Positions 1-9,099 of a stretch of 56,450 nucleotides of DNA are shown one piece after another. The translations under genes and the position numbers were made by a program. Source of the DNA: Aquaspirillum serpens DSM 68 (lineage in GTDB: Bacteria > Pseudomonadota > Gammaproteobacteria > Burkholderiales > Aquaspirillaceae); the NCBI RefSeq assembly GCF_000420525.1, contig NZ_ATVC01000007.1, positions 1 through 56,450 of the forward strand. Direction: 5' to 3'. Position 1 is the stretch's first letter, and the number at the start of each line of letters is the position of its first letter. The notes beneath the pieces were generated by a model. The model ran no database searches, had not been told where the DNA came from, and saw only the letters and a program-made list of their open reading frames with translations.

Positions 1-61
1 AGCTCCGTAGTGAGTCAGTAACAATTCAAAATTTAAGGGCGTGATACTGTGTGGTTTTTCT

Positions 62-112
62 ACAACTTTATGATCAGCAGGGTCTTTATGCCATAAAGTT
101 GTTGCTTAATGA
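62..112. repeat. Long-spaced inverted repeat
   Basis: The arms ACAACTTTATG (62-72) and CATAAAGTTGT (102-112) are perfect 11-base reverse complements separated by 29 bases. No gene is recognisable in 1-217 around it. It may be a regulator binding dyad or a transcript hairpin belonging to a gene left of the window. Nothing else in 1-210 could be identified. Confidence 0.4.
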
Positions 113-217
113 TGACAGTTGATACATTTTCCTGTCTATCGTTGGGAAACGCGCACCGCACACAATTTGGCATCCAGCCTATCTGCAGTGGCTTGCGTTA
201 TACTTAACAACCTTTTT

Positions 218-256
218 GACATCCTCCCCGGCCTGAAGGCCGGAGATTCCTACGGC
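218..256 (-). mobile_element. IS200/IS605-type right end with terminal hairpin (relic)
   Basis: Read on the minus strand, the segment has the typical 3' end of IS605-group elements. It holds the hairpin CCGGCC-TTCA-GGCCGG (228-243), followed by GGGGAGGATGTCAAA. In intact elements this segment is both the right end recognised by the Y1 transposase and the 3' end of the guide (omega/re) RNA used by TnpB. It directly follows the tnpB C-terminal relic at 259-370. No left end or tnpA is seen, so it is a relic. Confidence 0.65.
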
Positions 257-258
257 GC

Positions 259-370
259 TCAAGCGCGGCATTGAGCCGCACCTGAGTCGCTTCGGTGGGT
301 TCCTGCTGCTGGCGGCATTGCTGCACCGCTCACTTCACAGGCGAACCGAGCGTGTCCCGCCCTTAAAACA
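259..370 (-). pseudogene. TnpB C-terminal remnant (IS200/IS605 family)
   Basis: The minus-strand frame ends with residues resembling the extreme C-terminus of TnpB proteins: a stretch like 'LRAGHARFACEVSG', then 'AAGTHRSDSGA', then a stop just before the element right end. About 35 codons are recognisable. Upstream (370-447) the frame stays open for a while but shows no TnpB motif, and the RuvC and zinc-finger parts are gone. The fragment is therefore a deletion relic, not a functional nuclease. Identification is from remembered C-terminal signatures of this family. Confidence 0.6.
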
Positions 371-568
371 GTCAAAACCACTGTAGTTGTTGCACTGCAA
401 AAAGACAAGCGACTTTGAACTGTGCAACGTCCTGAGTAAACACGCAAAAGATTAAGCCAATTTTGTTGCGCTGTGTCAAAATTGTGACAAGTCTACGCGA
501 TTTGCTTTATGTCAATCGCCCCCAATCTGTCTGCTTCCTTTTATTACCCTGAACACAGAGAGATCACT

Positions 569-1195
569 GTGAAACAAGCCAAATTGACTTTAAAAGGCTA
601 TATCGTTACTGGTTTTTTGCTGTGGCTGCCGTTAGCCGTCACGCTTTGGGTGTTGAATCTTATCATCAGCACCATGGATCAAACCTTGCAATGGTTACCT
701 GGTAGCTGGCAACCAGAACATCTGTTCGGTTTTCACATTCCGGGTTTAGGGTTGCTCGGTGCTTTATTAGTGATGCTGTTTACTGGCATGTTTGCCGCCA
801 ATATTTTGGGGCAGCGCATTGTGCGGATGTGGGAAGCCCTGATGGTGCGTATCCCAGTGGTGAAATCGATTTATTCGAGTGTGAAGCAAGTCTCTGACAC
901 CTTGTTATCTGGCTCGGGGCAATCTTTCCGTAAGGCTTTATTAGTGCAATTCCCCCATCAAGAAGCATGGACCATTGCTTTTCTGACCGGCACACCAAGC
1001 GGCAACGTAGCGGCACACCTCGGCGAAGAAGAGTTTGTCAGTGTTTATGTCCCGACGACACCGAACCCCACCTCGGGTTATTTCATCATGGTGAAAAAAT
1101 CTGCGACACGCGAACTGGATATGTCGGTTGATGATGCGCTGAAATACATTATTTCTATGGGTGTAGTTGCCCCAAGTCACAAGGCGGTGCGCTAA
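569..1195 (+). CDS. DUF502 family membrane protein
   Basis: This is a membrane protein of about 208 residues with two clear N-terminal hydrophobic segments. The first follows '[20 protein letters not shown]'; the second is around '[17 protein letters not shown]'. A soluble part containing '[14 protein letters not shown]' comes next, which is typical of DUF502. I prefer the GTG start at 569, preceded by 'AGAGAG', because the family normally begins just before 'TLKGYIVTG'. An in-frame ATG at 509 would add 20 residues but lacks a ribosome-binding site. It lies 61 bases ahead of aspS, the standard betaproteobacterial arrangement, and is probably cotranscribed with it. The biochemical function of the family is unknown. 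Confidence 0.85.
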   Translation: MKQAKLTLKGYIVTGFLLWLPLAVTLWVLNLIISTMDQTLQWLPGSWQPEHLFGFHIPGLGLLGALLVMLFTGMFAANILGQRIVRMWEALMVRIPVVKSIYSSVKQVSDTLLSGSGQSFRKALLVQFPHQEAWTIAFLTGTPSGNVAAHLGEEEFVSVYVPTTPNPTSGYFIMVKKSATRELDMSVDDALKYIISMGVVAPSHKAVR

Positions 1196-1256
1196 ACTAG
1201 CACCCTTTGTGTTTTTCATCTTTATAACAACGAATTCGAAAACGAAAGTTCTTGCA

Positions 1257-3062
1257 ATGCGTACCGATTACTGTGGACTCATCGACACCCGCTATCTCGA
1301 CCAAATGGTTACTATCAAAGGCTGGGTGCACCGTCGCCGCGATCATGGCGGCGTGATTTTTATCGACTTGCGCGACCGTGAAGGTCTGGTACAGGTGGTG
1401 ATTGATCCTGATACCCCCGAAGCATTTAGCACTGCCGATAGCTGCCGCAACGAGTTTGTGTTAGCCATCACTGGCTTGGTACGCCGCCGCCCAGAAGGCA
1501 CCACCAACAGCAACTTGGTTTCTGGTGAAATCGAAATTCTGGCAAAACAAATCGAAATTCTGAACAGCGCCACCACGCCACCGTTCCAAATTGATGAAGA
1601 AAATTTGTCAGAAAACGTGCGTTTAACCAACCGCGTGATTGATTTGCGCCGTCCAGCCATGCAACGCAATCTGCGTCTGCGCTACCGTGTGGCAATGGGT
1701 GTGCGTAATTACTTGGATAAACAAGGCTTTATCGATGTTGAAACCCCGATGTTGACACGCTCGACCCCAGAAGGGGCTCGTGATTATCTGGTGCCATCGC
1801 GTGTGCACCCAGGTGAATTCTTTGCCTTGCCACAATCACCACAGCTGTTCAAACAATTGCTGATGGTGGCAGGTTTCGACCGTTACTATCAAATCACCAA
1901 ATGTTTCCGTGATGAAGATTTACGCGCAGATCGTCAGCCTGAATTCACTCAGATCGATTTGGAAACCTCGTTCCTCAACGAGAATGAGATTATGGACATC
2001 ACCGAAGGGATGGCGCGCCATATTTTCCAAGATGTGCTGAATGTTGATTTAGGCGAATTCCCGCGCATGACCTACAACGATGCCATGTATTACTACGGCT
2101 CGGATAAACCCGATTTACGGGTGTCGTTGCAATTCACCGAGTTGACCGATGTGATGAAAACGGAAGAATTCAAAGTCTTCCGTGGTGCAGCTGACATGCC
2201 AAATGGCCGTGTCGTGGCCTTGCGCGTCCCAGGTGGTTCAAGCCTGTCGCGTAAAGACATCGATGATTACACCCAATTTGTTGCGATTTATGGCGCAAAA
2301 GGGTTGGCTTACATCAAGGTCAACGATGCCAGCAAAATCACCAACGATGAAAATAGTGGCTTGCAGTCGCCGATCGTGAAATTCTTGTCTGTCGCCGCCC
2401 TGACCGAAATCATCAACCGCACCGGCGCACAAAACGGTGACATCATCTTCTTTGGTGCCGATAAAGCTAAAGTTGTGAACGAAGCGATTGGTGCTTTGCG
2501 TATCAAAATCGGTCACGAGCGTGGCGAAGCCGGCGGTTACTTTGTCAAAGCATGGCGGCCATTGTGGGTGGTTGATTTCCCGATGTTTGAATACGACGAG
2601 GATGATGATCGCTGGACAGCCTGCCATCACCCCTTCACTAGCCCGAAACCTGGCCATGAAGACTTAATGGAAACCAATCCTGGGGCGTGTTTGGCACGTG
2701 CTTATGATATGGTGCTGAACGGTTGGGAAATTGGCGGCGGTTCTGTGCGGATTCACCGTGCCGATGTGCAAGAAAAAGTGTTCAACGCATTAAAAATCAC
2801 CCCAGAAGAACAGCAGAATAAATTTGGTTTCTTGCTGGATAATCTGAAATTTGGTGCGCCGCCACACGGTGGTTTGGCGTTCGGCTTAGATCGTCTGGTA
2901 ACGTTAATGTGCGGTGCAGAATCGATCCGTGATGTCATCGCCTTCCCGAAAACACAACGCGCACAATGTTTGTTAACACAAGCACCAAACGCAGTGGATG
3001 AGAAACAATTGAAAGAGCTAAATTTGCGCTTACGGCAAAAAGCAGAGACCCCATCCAGTTAA
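1257..3062 (+). CDS. aspS: Aspartyl-tRNA synthetase, probably non-discriminating (AspRS)
   Basis: Class II synthetase that charges tRNA-Asp with aspartate in the cytoplasm. About 601 residues, the normal bacterial length including the inserted GAD domain. The N-terminal OB-fold anticodon domain begins '[13 protein letters not shown]'; motif 2 reads '[18 protein letters not shown]' and motif 3 '[13 protein letters not shown]'. The frame is open upstream to 1167, but the ATG at 1257 matches family N-termini and the earlier start would run into the preceding gene. The anticodon-domain signature is 'RRRDHGG' (His30), with 'RPEGT' further on. This His and Gly combination is known from non-discriminating AspRS that also makes Asp-tRNA-Asn for GatCAB, so an indirect Asn-tRNA route is inferred. 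Confidence 0.97.
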   Translation: MRTDYCGLIDTRYLDQMVTIKGWVHRRRDHGGVIFIDLRDREGLVQVVIDPDTPEAFSTADSCRNEFVLAITGLVRRRPEGTTNSNLVSGEIEILAKQIEILNSATTPPFQIDEENLSENVRLTNRVIDLRRPAMQRNLRLRYRVAMGVRNYLDKQGFIDVETPMLTRSTPEGARDYLVPSRVHPGEFFALPQSPQLFKQLLMVAGFDRYYQITKCFRDEDLRADRQPEFTQIDLETSFLNENEIMDITEGMARHIFQDVLNVDLGEFPRMTYNDAMYYYGSDKPDLRVSLQFTELTDVMKTEEFKVFRGAADMPNGRVVALRVPGGSSLSRKDIDDYTQFVAIYGAKGLAYIKVNDASKITNDENSGLQSPIVKFLSVAALTEIINRTGAQNGDIIFFGADKAKVVNEAIGALRIKIGHERGEAGGYFVKAWRPLWVVDFPMFEYDEDDDRWTACHHPFTSPKPGHEDLMETNPGACLARAYDMVLNGWEIGGGSVRIHRADVQEKVFNALKITPEEQQNKFGFLLDNLKFGAPPHGGLAFGLDRLVTLMCGAESIRDVIAFPKTQRAQCLLTQAPNAVDEKQLKELNLRLRQKAETPSS

Positions 3063-3076
3063 TCCCTGATTGAAAC

Positions 3077-3110
3077 GAAAAAGCCAGTATAAACTGGCTT
3101 TTTCGCAAAA
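3077..3110 (+). terminator. Intrinsic terminator after aspS
   Basis: A hairpin with arms GAAAAAGCCAGT (3077-3088) and ACTGGCTTTTTC (3093-3104), loop ATAA, carries its T run within the 3' arm. It lies 15 bases past the aspS stop. Confidence 0.85.
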
Positions 3111-3305
3111 AGATGTCTTAAAACGCTGTGAATATCTTGAACACAATCTCGCCAATCTTTGCGCTAAATCTAATTCCTATCAAATAAATCCTTTCATTCG
3201 CTTTTTAGCTTGGCTATAGTTTTCATCCTGTTGTAGAAAGCAAATGTCATGATATTTTCAGGGTTTTACAAAACCCCATACATAAAAAAGACATGAGGAG
3301 AAAAC

Positions 3306-3446
3306 ATGCTTGGTTGTAACATAAAAATATCTCATCTCGTCCTGTCTGACTTGACTTCTCGGTGTACACTGCAGCATAGCTTCTCAGCAGTTACAACAAC
3401 TGCTTTCCCTTTTTCAAAAGTGGCATGCTCATGTTTTGTCATGTAA
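3306..3446 (+). CDS. Possible small protein of 46 residues
   Basis: A short reading frame starts at ATG 3306 behind a strong ribosome-binding site (ATGAGGAGAAAAC) and ends at TAA 3446. It overlaps the first ATG of the GGDEF frame. The predicted peptide (starting MLGCNIKISHLVLS) has no recognised family and four Cys residues. The rest of 3111-3424 is A+T-rich, with no other gene seen. It could be a leader peptide or a chance frame with a good Shine-Dalgarno sequence. Confidence 0.25.
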   Translation: MLGCNIKISHLVLSDLTSRCTLQHSFSAVTTTAFPFSKVACSCFVM

Positions 3447-3553
3447 CGAAATGGTTCCGGCGTATTTACGGCGACAGTATCAGTCAACACGACTTTCATT
3501 GTCTGCTGACGCCCGCCACGCATTCTTCCTTACTCGCACGGCGCCGCAGCGAA

Positions 3554-4585
3554 ATGATGATTTCGCGAGTGCGCCTAGTTGCCATGCTATTCGCGATTTT
3601 GACGCCCCTATGGGTGGTGGTCGATGCTTTCTTTTTACCTTGGCCCTTGTGGGGATGGATTAGCATTCAACGGGTAGCGGTCAGTATCGCGTTTTGGATT
3701 TTGGTCAAGGCCTATCCTCATTCCTCGCAGATTCAAGATGCTTATCGGGCACTGGCCTTATTATTCTGTATTCCCTCGCTCTTTTTCCTGAGTTCAAACC
3801 TCACCTTAAGCGGCTATTGGGTTGTTGAGATGACCAACAACCCAGCGATTGTTGGCTACACTTTTTTACCATTTGTCATGTTGGCAGGGCTCAGTATCTT
3901 TCCTCTGACTTTCTTAGAAGGAATTTTATTTGCCGCCCCTGCCTTGGTTGCACAAGTGCTGTTTATTGTGTTTGACCTAGGCACGCTGATGAACAATAGC
4001 GGCGATCGTCTGGCAACGTCGTGGCTGTTGGCCTTGATTTCTGGTGTGGCAACCCTAGCGGGGATGAGCCAGTTACATTTAATGCGGCAATTAAACCGTC
4101 AAGCCTCGCACGATCCACTGACCCAATGCTTTAACCGTGCCAGTGGTGAAGAATTACTTACCATCCACTTTCACATCTCGCTGCGGCACCAACGGCCTAT
4201 GTCTTTGGTATTTATTGATCTTGACCATTTCAAATCAGTGAACGACCAATATGGCCATGAAGCAGGCGATTTAGTGTTACGTCAGGCCGCGACGCGGTTG
4301 CGAGAAGCCATCCGCACTGAAGACATGCTGATTCGTTGGGGAGGAGAGGAATTTTTAATTCTGGCCCCCGATACCCCGATCGAAGGCGCATTACATCTGG
4401 TCAAGCGTCTGCGTGAACGAGGGTTTGGCTTACGGCCAGACGGTAGTCCGATCACCGCCAGCATTGGGATTGCTGAACGATCGTTAGACGACAGCAAGGA
4501 AGTCCATGCGCTGGTCGAATTGGCCGACCACCGCATGTACTTAGCGAAAAAAGGGGGACGTGATACCTATGTCTATGAGTCTTGA
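3554..4585 (+). CDS. Membrane-bound diguanylate cyclase (GGDEF)
   Basis: Predicted inner-membrane enzyme making cyclic di-GMP from two GTP. The N-terminal half is a block of about six hydrophobic segments, a MASE-like sensor of unknown ligand. The C-terminal half is a GGDEF domain with 'FIDLDHFKSVND', the active-site loop 'WGGEEF', and 'ASIGIA'. The inhibitory I-site RxxD ('RTED') lies exactly five residues before GGEEF, so product feedback is expected. The frame is open from 3425, but the first 43 residues are not membrane-like, and I place the start at the tandem ATG 3554/3557 just before the first hydrophobic segment. Ribosome-binding sites are weak at both. It is a lone gene. Confidence 0.85.
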   Translation: MMISRVRLVAMLFAILTPLWVVVDAFFLPWPLWGWISIQRVAVSIAFWILVKAYPHSSQIQDAYRALALLFCIPSLFFLSSNLTLSGYWVVEMTNNPAIVGYTFLPFVMLAGLSIFPLTFLEGILFAAPALVAQVLFIVFDLGTLMNNSGDRLATSWLLALISGVATLAGMSQLHLMRQLNRQASHDPLTQCFNRASGEELLTIHFHISLRHQRPMSLVFIDLDHFKSVNDQYGHEAGDLVLRQAATRLREAIRTEDMLIRWGGEEFLILAPDTPIEGALHLVKRLRERGFGLRPDGSPITASIGIAERSLDDSKEVHALVELADHRMYLAKKGGRDTYVYES

Positions 4586-4590
4586 ACGAC

Positions 4591-5229
4591 TCACTGCTGA
4601 ATCACATCTACACCTTTAGGTGGTGTAAACAGAAACTCCCCCGCTTCAATAGCGGGGTTTTTCTTGATATTGCTGAAACTTAAGCGAGTGGTTTGACCAA
4701 AATTATCCGTCAGCACCATCGAGATTAAATTGCCGGTTCGAAACCCCATCCGAAAGTGCCGAAAACCTGACTCGGCTGTTTTGGGTACTGCCTCTAGCCA
4801 TTCCAAACCGTCTGCTTTGCCCAAATTGCGCAATTGGTAATCGCGTTCGATTTCATTCTTTCCTGCCAATAATGCGGCCGGACTAGAGCCCAATGCCTCA
4901 TCCAACTGACGCGAGGTTACCTGCGCCAGCTCACGGTCATACACCCACAATCGCTTACCATCGCCAATAATCCATTGCTCATAGGGCTTTTGGTAAATCC
5001 AACGAAACTTGCCTGGCCGCGATAGCTGTAATGTGCCACGCGCTTGTTCTGACTTTTGGTCGCGACCACTGACTTCTTGCTGAAAATCAGCTTTCAATGA
5101 CTGTGTTTCACTGACAAAACGCTTAAGCTCTGCCACACCATCAGCGAATGCCGACGGTGTTGCCAATAACGACATCAGCGCCAACAGCGCAGGCCAGCGG
5201 CGGCTTTTCTTTACTAAAGCAAATCTCAC
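4591..5229 (-). CDS. lolA: Outer-membrane lipoprotein carrier protein LolA
   Basis: Periplasmic chaperone that takes lipoproteins from LolCDE and hands them to LolB at the outer membrane. About 212 residues: signal peptide (KKSRRW, then 'PALLALMSLLATPSAFA') followed by 'ELKRFVSETQSLKADFQQ', 'GKFRWIYQKPYEQWIIGDGKRLW' split over the strand region, and 'NPAIEAGEFLFTPPKGVDV' at the end, all LolA-like. I place the start at GTG 5229, or TTG 5235 closer behind AGGAAGG. The frame extends further upstream but runs into nadE. It lies 25 bases downstream of nadE on the same strand, so cotranscription is likely. LolA is more often next to ftsK, so this neighbourhood is less usual. Confidence 0.9.
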   Translation of the reverse strand: MRFALVKKSRRWPALLALMSLLATPSAFADGVAELKRFVSETQSLKADFQQEVSGRDQKSEQARGTLQLSRPGKFRWIYQKPYEQWIIGDGKRLWVYDRELAQVTSRQLDEALGSSPAALLAGKNEIERDYQLRNLGKADGLEWLEAVPKTAESGFRHFRMGFRTGNLISMVLTDNFGQTTRLSFSNIKKNPAIEAGEFLFTPPKGVDVIQQ

Positions 5230-5254
5230 GGTCAAACCAACCTTCCTAAAAGTC

Positions 5255-6847
5255 TCAACGGAAACGTTGAGTAATTGGATAACGCCAATCACGGCCAAAT
5301 GCACGGTGGGTAATGCGTGGCCCCACCGGTGCCTGACGGCGTTTGTATTCATTGATTTTGAGGAGACGAGTGACTTTCTCAACCGCTTCGGCAGCGTAGC
5401 CCATAGCAATAATCTCTTGCACTGAACGATTTTGTTCAACATAAGCTTCTAAAATCGCATCCAGAACGGCATAGTCGGGCAGACTATCTTGGTCACATTG
5501 ATCGGGCCGCAATTCAGCACTTGGTGGACGTTCGATAATACGGCGCGGAATCACCTCATCCTGTTGATTACGCCATTCTGACAGGGCATACACCAGCGTT
5601 TTTGCCACATCTTTTAAGACAGCAAAACCGCCGGCCATATCGCCATATAAAGTGGCATAACCGGTGGTCATTTCTGATTTATTGCCTGTAGTGAGCACCA
5701 ATTTACCGGTTTTATTCGATAAAGCCATCAGCAAGGTGCCACGAATGCGCGACTGTAAGTTTTCCTCGGTGGTATCCAATGGCAAATGACCAATCAACGG
5801 GTGCAAAGCCTGTTGAAAGTCCTCGTACATCGGCCAAATATCGATTTCATCGTATTTCACTGCCAAACGCTGCACCATATCGCGAGAATCAACTAAGCTG
5901 ATCTCTGCGGTATAACGGCTTGGCATCATCACTGCATGTACCGCGTCAGCCCCCAGCGCATCCACCGCAATCGCCAGCGTCAGGGCAGAATCGATCCCAC
6001 CAGACAGCCCCAACAACACCCCAGGGAAACCATTTTTTCTAATATAGTCACGCACCGCCAATACCAGCGCCTGATACACACTAGCCAATTCACTCGGCTG
6101 TGTGGTCATCACAGCGGTTTGTGGTGTTACCGACGGGAAATCGATGACGGTCAAGGCTTCGGCAAAAGCCGGTAATTGCGCCACTGTTTCCCCTTCCGCA
6201 TTACAAGCAAACGAGGCGCCATCAAATACCAATTCATCCTGCCCACCAACAGCATTCAGATACACCACCGGCAAACCGGTTTCCTCACAGCGCCACTGTA
6301 CTTGCTGTTGACGTACAGCCAGTTTATTGCGATGGAAAGGAGAGGCGTTTAATACTAATAAAATCTCTGCGCCAGCCTCGGCGACTTCCGCCGCTGGCTC
6401 ACTTGACCAGATATCTTCACAAATCAGTAAACCGACTTGTTTACCCGCGCATTCAAACACCAGAGGCGCAACACCGGGGGTGAAATAGCGCACTTCATCA
6501 AATACCGATTCATTCGGTAAGCGCATTTTGTGATATTGCCCAAGCTGATGACCGTCACGGAACACCGTCGCCGCATTAAAACGTTCTTCACCAAATTGCA
6601 CTGGATGACCAATAACGAGGGTGATGCCATCAATCTCCAATAGTGTGTCTAAACCTTGGCGCACAGCCTGATAAAATGCCGGACGCAGCAATAAATCTTC
6701 TGGTGGATATCCCGTCAGTGCCAACTCGGGAGTCAGCAACAGATCAGCGCCTTGCTCACGCGCAGCAAGGGCAAGTTCTTGAATTCGGGCGGTATTCCCC
6801 GCGATATCTCCCACAACTGGGTTAAACTGAGCAAGAGCAATACGCAT
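5255..6847 (-). CDS. nadE: Glutamine-dependent NAD+ synthetase
   Basis: Final step of NAD biosynthesis: deamido-NAD, glutamine and ATP give NAD+. It has 530 residues, the length of the short two-domain form. The N-terminal nitrilase-type glutaminase has the triad Glu41 ('TPELALTGYP'), Lys107 ('YHKMRLPN') and Cys143 ('LLICEDIWS'). The C-terminal synthetase has the PP-loop SGGIDS at 282-287 and 'TTGNKSEMTTGYATLYGD'. The start MRIALAQFNPVVGDIAGN is standard. The ribosome-binding site is weak. NadC for the same pathway lies elsewhere in the window at 37.7 kb. Confidence 0.96.
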   Translation of the reverse strand: MRIALAQFNPVVGDIAGNTARIQELALAAREQGADLLLTPELALTGYPPEDLLLRPAFYQAVRQGLDTLLEIDGITLVIGHPVQFGEERFNAATVFRDGHQLGQYHKMRLPNESVFDEVRYFTPGVAPLVFECAGKQVGLLICEDIWSSEPAAEVAEAGAEILLVLNASPFHRNKLAVRQQQVQWRCEETGLPVVYLNAVGGQDELVFDGASFACNAEGETVAQLPAFAEALTVIDFPSVTPQTAVMTTQPSELASVYQALVLAVRDYIRKNGFPGVLLGLSGGIDSALTLAIAVDALGADAVHAVMMPSRYTAEISLVDSRDMVQRLAVKYDEIDIWPMYEDFQQALHPLIGHLPLDTTEENLQSRIRGTLLMALSNKTGKLVLTTGNKSEMTTGYATLYGDMAGGFAVLKDVAKTLVYALSEWRNQQDEVIPRRIIERPPSAELRPDQCDQDSLPDYAVLDAILEAYVEQNRSVQEIIAMGYAAEAVEKVTRLLKINEYKRRQAPVGPRITHRAFGRDWRYPITQRFR

Positions 6848-6917
6848 GGCACATTTCTATCGTGAACGGAAAAAATCATTTTACCTTTAGATGCGCCGGC
6901 CGTGTCGCAATTAGCAC

Positions 6918-6946
6918 TTGCCAAAGAGAACTGCCTTCCCTATAAT
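6918..6946 (+). promoter_or_regulatory. Sigma70 promoter of tRNA-Ser
   Basis: TTGCCA (6918-6923), a 17-base spacer and TATAAT (6941-6946) place the start of transcription about 10 bases ahead of the tRNA. Confidence 0.75.
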
Positions 6947-6964
6947 GCGCGTCTTCATCTCAGC

Positions 6965-7055
6965 GGAGAGATGGATGAGTGGTTTAAGTCGCACGCCTGG
7001 AAAGCGTGTTCAGGGTAATACCCTGACGGGGGTTCGAATCCCCCTCTCTCCGCCA
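6965..7055 (+). tRNA. tRNA-Ser (GGA)
   Basis: The acceptor stem pairs GGAGAGA with TCTCTCC, followed by discriminator G and an encoded CCA. The anticodon loop CTGGAAA gives anticodon GGA. The long variable arm ('TGTTCAGGGTAATACCCTGACG' region) marks a type II serine tRNA. The length is 91 bases. Confidence 0.97.
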
Positions 7056-7066
7056 GCATCTCACCA

Positions 7067-7100
7067 GCCCGACAGTTAATCTGTGCGGGTTTTTTGTTTT
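7067..7100 (+). terminator. Intrinsic terminator after tRNA-Ser
   Basis: A hairpin pairs GCCCGACAG with CTGTGCGGGT, with one mismatch and loop TTAAT, followed by a TTTTTTGTTTTT tail. Confidence 0.8.
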
Positions 7101-7152
7101 TAGCAGCCAAATTCCTGCAAAAGCTGCTGCCTCGGCAGCGTTCTTTGGCATA

Positions 7153-7767
7153 ATGTGCGGCATGATTGCTTTCGATGCTTGGCAGCCCATGCTGCCGCCA
7201 GACCTTAACCCAATATTGGCAGACTGGTTACTCACTCCCGATTCCCTAACCAATCGACTTCTAGCCACACACTATCCTTTCAGTGTCCGCTTGATTGGTT
7301 TAAATCACCGTCCACCGACACATGACGAAGCGGCCATGTTAGGACAGGGCGTTGAACAGGTATTGTGCCGCCAAGTGTGCTTACGCCTAGATGGTGAGGC
7401 AGTGATTTATGCTGCCAGTGTATGCGATAGCAGTGATCGTGAATGGTGTAAAACCCTCGATCGTGGCGGTCGATCACTTGGCTTTACGCTATTTGCCGAC
7501 CAAGCGCCATTTAATCGCAGCCCACTGAGTTTTCGCCGTTTACAGCTCGGTGATCCACTCTTCCATGCAGCACTGCCTTTTCTGATCTCGTTGGATGAAA
7601 CACCGTGTTTGTTATCGCTCCCTCGCCCCGATCACTTATGGGCACGACGGGCAGCATTTAGCGCACGGCATGGTGGTCAATTATTGGTACAAGAAGTGTT
7701 TTTACCGACACTGATTGCAAAACTGACACCGGCTCTTTCTCTTTCCAACCCAACTGGTTCCCGTTGA
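7153..7767 (+). CDS. ubiC: Chorismate pyruvate-lyase
   Basis: Removes pyruvate from chorismate to give 4-hydroxybenzoate, the first committed step of ubiquinone synthesis; cytoplasmic. The 204-residue protein has the UbiC pattern: '[11 protein letters not shown]', 'FSVRLIG', a central 'VIYAASVCD...RSLG' region, 'FRRL', 'LWARRAAF', and 'LLVQEVFLP' at the end with the conserved Glu. The start is ATG 7153; an in-frame ATG at 7162 is equally possible and no strong ribosome-binding site separates them. It is 7 bases ahead of ubiA, so substrate production and prenylation are coupled in one operon. Confidence 0.92.
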   Translation: MCGMIAFDAWQPMLPPDLNPILADWLLTPDSLTNRLLATHYPFSVRLIGLNHRPPTHDEAAMLGQGVEQVLCRQVCLRLDGEAVIYAASVCDSSDREWCKTLDRGGRSLGFTLFADQAPFNRSPLSFRRLQLGDPLFHAALPFLISLDETPCLLSLPRPDHLWARRAAFSARHGGQLLVQEVFLPTLIAKLTPALSLSNPTGSR

Positions 7768-7774
7768 TATTGCT

Positions 7775-8638
7775 ATGCTTGCTCGTGAACGACTCGTGGT
7801 CTATGCCCAATTAGCCCGTATTGATAAGCCAATTGGCACCCTATTACTGTTATGGCCCACCTTGTGGGGATTGTGGTTAGCAGGTAATGGGCAGCCCAAT
7901 ATATGGGTCGTGCTGATTTTTATTGCCGGAACGTTCCTGATGCGGTCTGCTGGTTGTGTTATTAACGACTATGCCGATCGCCATTTTGATGGTGCAGTCG
8001 AACGAACCAAACACCGCCCATTTGCACGCGGCGCTGTCAGTGAACGTGAGGCGCTGTTATTAGCCGCCGGTTTGGCTGCCATCGCTTTTCTGTTGGTATT
8101 ACCACTGAATCAATTAACGTGGTGGATGAGCCTACCAGCGGTAGTATTGGCAGGCAGTTATCCTTTTACCAAACGCTTTTTCCCCCTGCCGCAGGCCTAT
8201 CTTGGTATTGCCTTTGGTTTTGGTATTCCGATGGCTTTTGCTGCATTGAATAACGAAGTACCTCTATTGGCATGGCAGTTGTTAATTGCCAATGTGTTTT
8301 GGACGCTGGCTTACGATACCGAATACGCCATGTGTGATAAACCCGATGATCTCAAAATTGGGATTAAAACGTCAGCGATTACCTTCGGCAATTATGATGT
8401 GTTAGCTGTGATGGTCTGCCACGTCATGTTTCTTGGCATCATGGCCGCAATTGCGGCACAACAGGGCTTAGGGGTGTGGTTTATCGCGAGTCTATGTGCA
8501 GCAGCGGTGTTGATGATGAAACAGTATCAGACCATCCGCCACCGTGAGCGAATGGCCTGTTTTCAAGCCTTTTTGGATAACAACAAAGTGGGTTTCGTGA
8601 TCTTTGTGGGTTTGGTAGCCGACTTTGGTTTACGCTAG
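7775..8638 (+). CDS. ubiA: 4-hydroxybenzoate polyprenyltransferase
   Basis: Integral membrane enzyme that attaches the polyprenyl tail to 4-hydroxybenzoate. It has 287 residues, as expected, with about eight or nine hydrophobic segments. Both Mg-diphosphate motifs are intact: 'NDYADRHFD' (64-72) and '[12 protein letters not shown]' (181-192). The prenyl donor would come from the ispB-type synthase at 34.9 kb. It follows ubiC by 7 bases. The stop overlaps the stop of the convergent gene by a few bases, so there is no room for a separate terminator between them. Confidence 0.96.
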   Translation: MLARERLVVYAQLARIDKPIGTLLLLWPTLWGLWLAGNGQPNIWVVLIFIAGTFLMRSAGCVINDYADRHFDGAVERTKHRPFARGAVSEREALLLAAGLAAIAFLLVLPLNQLTWWMSLPAVVLAGSYPFTKRFFPLPQAYLGIAFGFGIPMAFAALNNEVPLLAWQLLIANVFWTLAYDTEYAMCDKPDDLKIGIKTSAITFGNYDVLAVMVCHVMFLGIMAAIAAQQGLGVWFIASLCAAAVLMMKQYQTIRHRERMACFQAFLDNNKVGFVIFVGLVADFGLR

Positions 8639-9099
8639 TGCTGTCCTGCTAACCAACCAGCTTCAAATGGTAGATGGTAGCGGCGACCATTGGCATCTAA
8701 CGACATCAGCCAATCTTGCCGGCCACTGACACAGACCGGCAAAATCACCTCGGCCGTCCAATGTTGTGCGGTTTTTTGCACAAAGTGATAACGCACCGGC
8801 ACCATCTCCATCCCTACCATGCTAAACAAGGCCGAGGGGGGGGTCGTGCCTGCTTGATCGAGTTGCAAATCGACCACAAAGCGTTGGGTATGCACCGGCG
8901 GACGATCAAAGCGCACCGACAACCCCTCGCTTTGACAACCAGCGACAGGATCAGCACAGGCTACGGTTACCACGGTGGCTTGTTGCTCACCATGTAAGAA
9001 ATGCATCACCATCCATGCTTTTAGCGCGGCAAATAATAATAATGCCACGGCAATCAAAGCCCATTTGCGCGGTGATTGTTGTAGGTTAAACCCCTTCAC
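8635..9099 (-). CDS. Membrane-anchored conserved protein of unknown function
   Basis: About 154 residues. One N-terminal membrane segment ('[20 protein letters not shown]') is followed by a presumably periplasmic domain containing 'CADPVAGCQ', '[13 protein letters not shown]' and '[11 protein letters not shown]'. I recognise no named family; the Met-rich 'MVGMEM' motif and the paired cysteines hint at metal or redox contacts, but that is speculative. The start is GTG 9099, which overlaps the stop of the Nudix/ThiE gene as TAGTG, so translation is probably coupled. The coding strand holds a run of eight C (8836-8843), which could slip. Third gene of the coaD operon. Confidence 0.65.
   Translation of the reverse strand: MKGFNLQQSPRKWALIAVALLLFAALKAWMVMHFLHGEQQATVVTVACADPVAGCQSEGLSVRFDRPPVHTQRFVVDLQLDQAGTTPPSALFSMVGMEMVPVRYHFVQKTAQHWTAEVILPVCVSGRQDWLMSLDANGRRYHLPFEAGWLAGQH

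Noticed and set aside
1167-1256. N-terminal extension of aspS by 30 residues
   Set aside because: The extension overlaps the DUF502 gene and does not resemble AspRS; ATG 1257 matches family starts.
6984-7268. 94-residue minus-strand frame over tRNA-Ser
   Set aside because: It runs through the tRNA and the start of ubiC, so it is a shadow.
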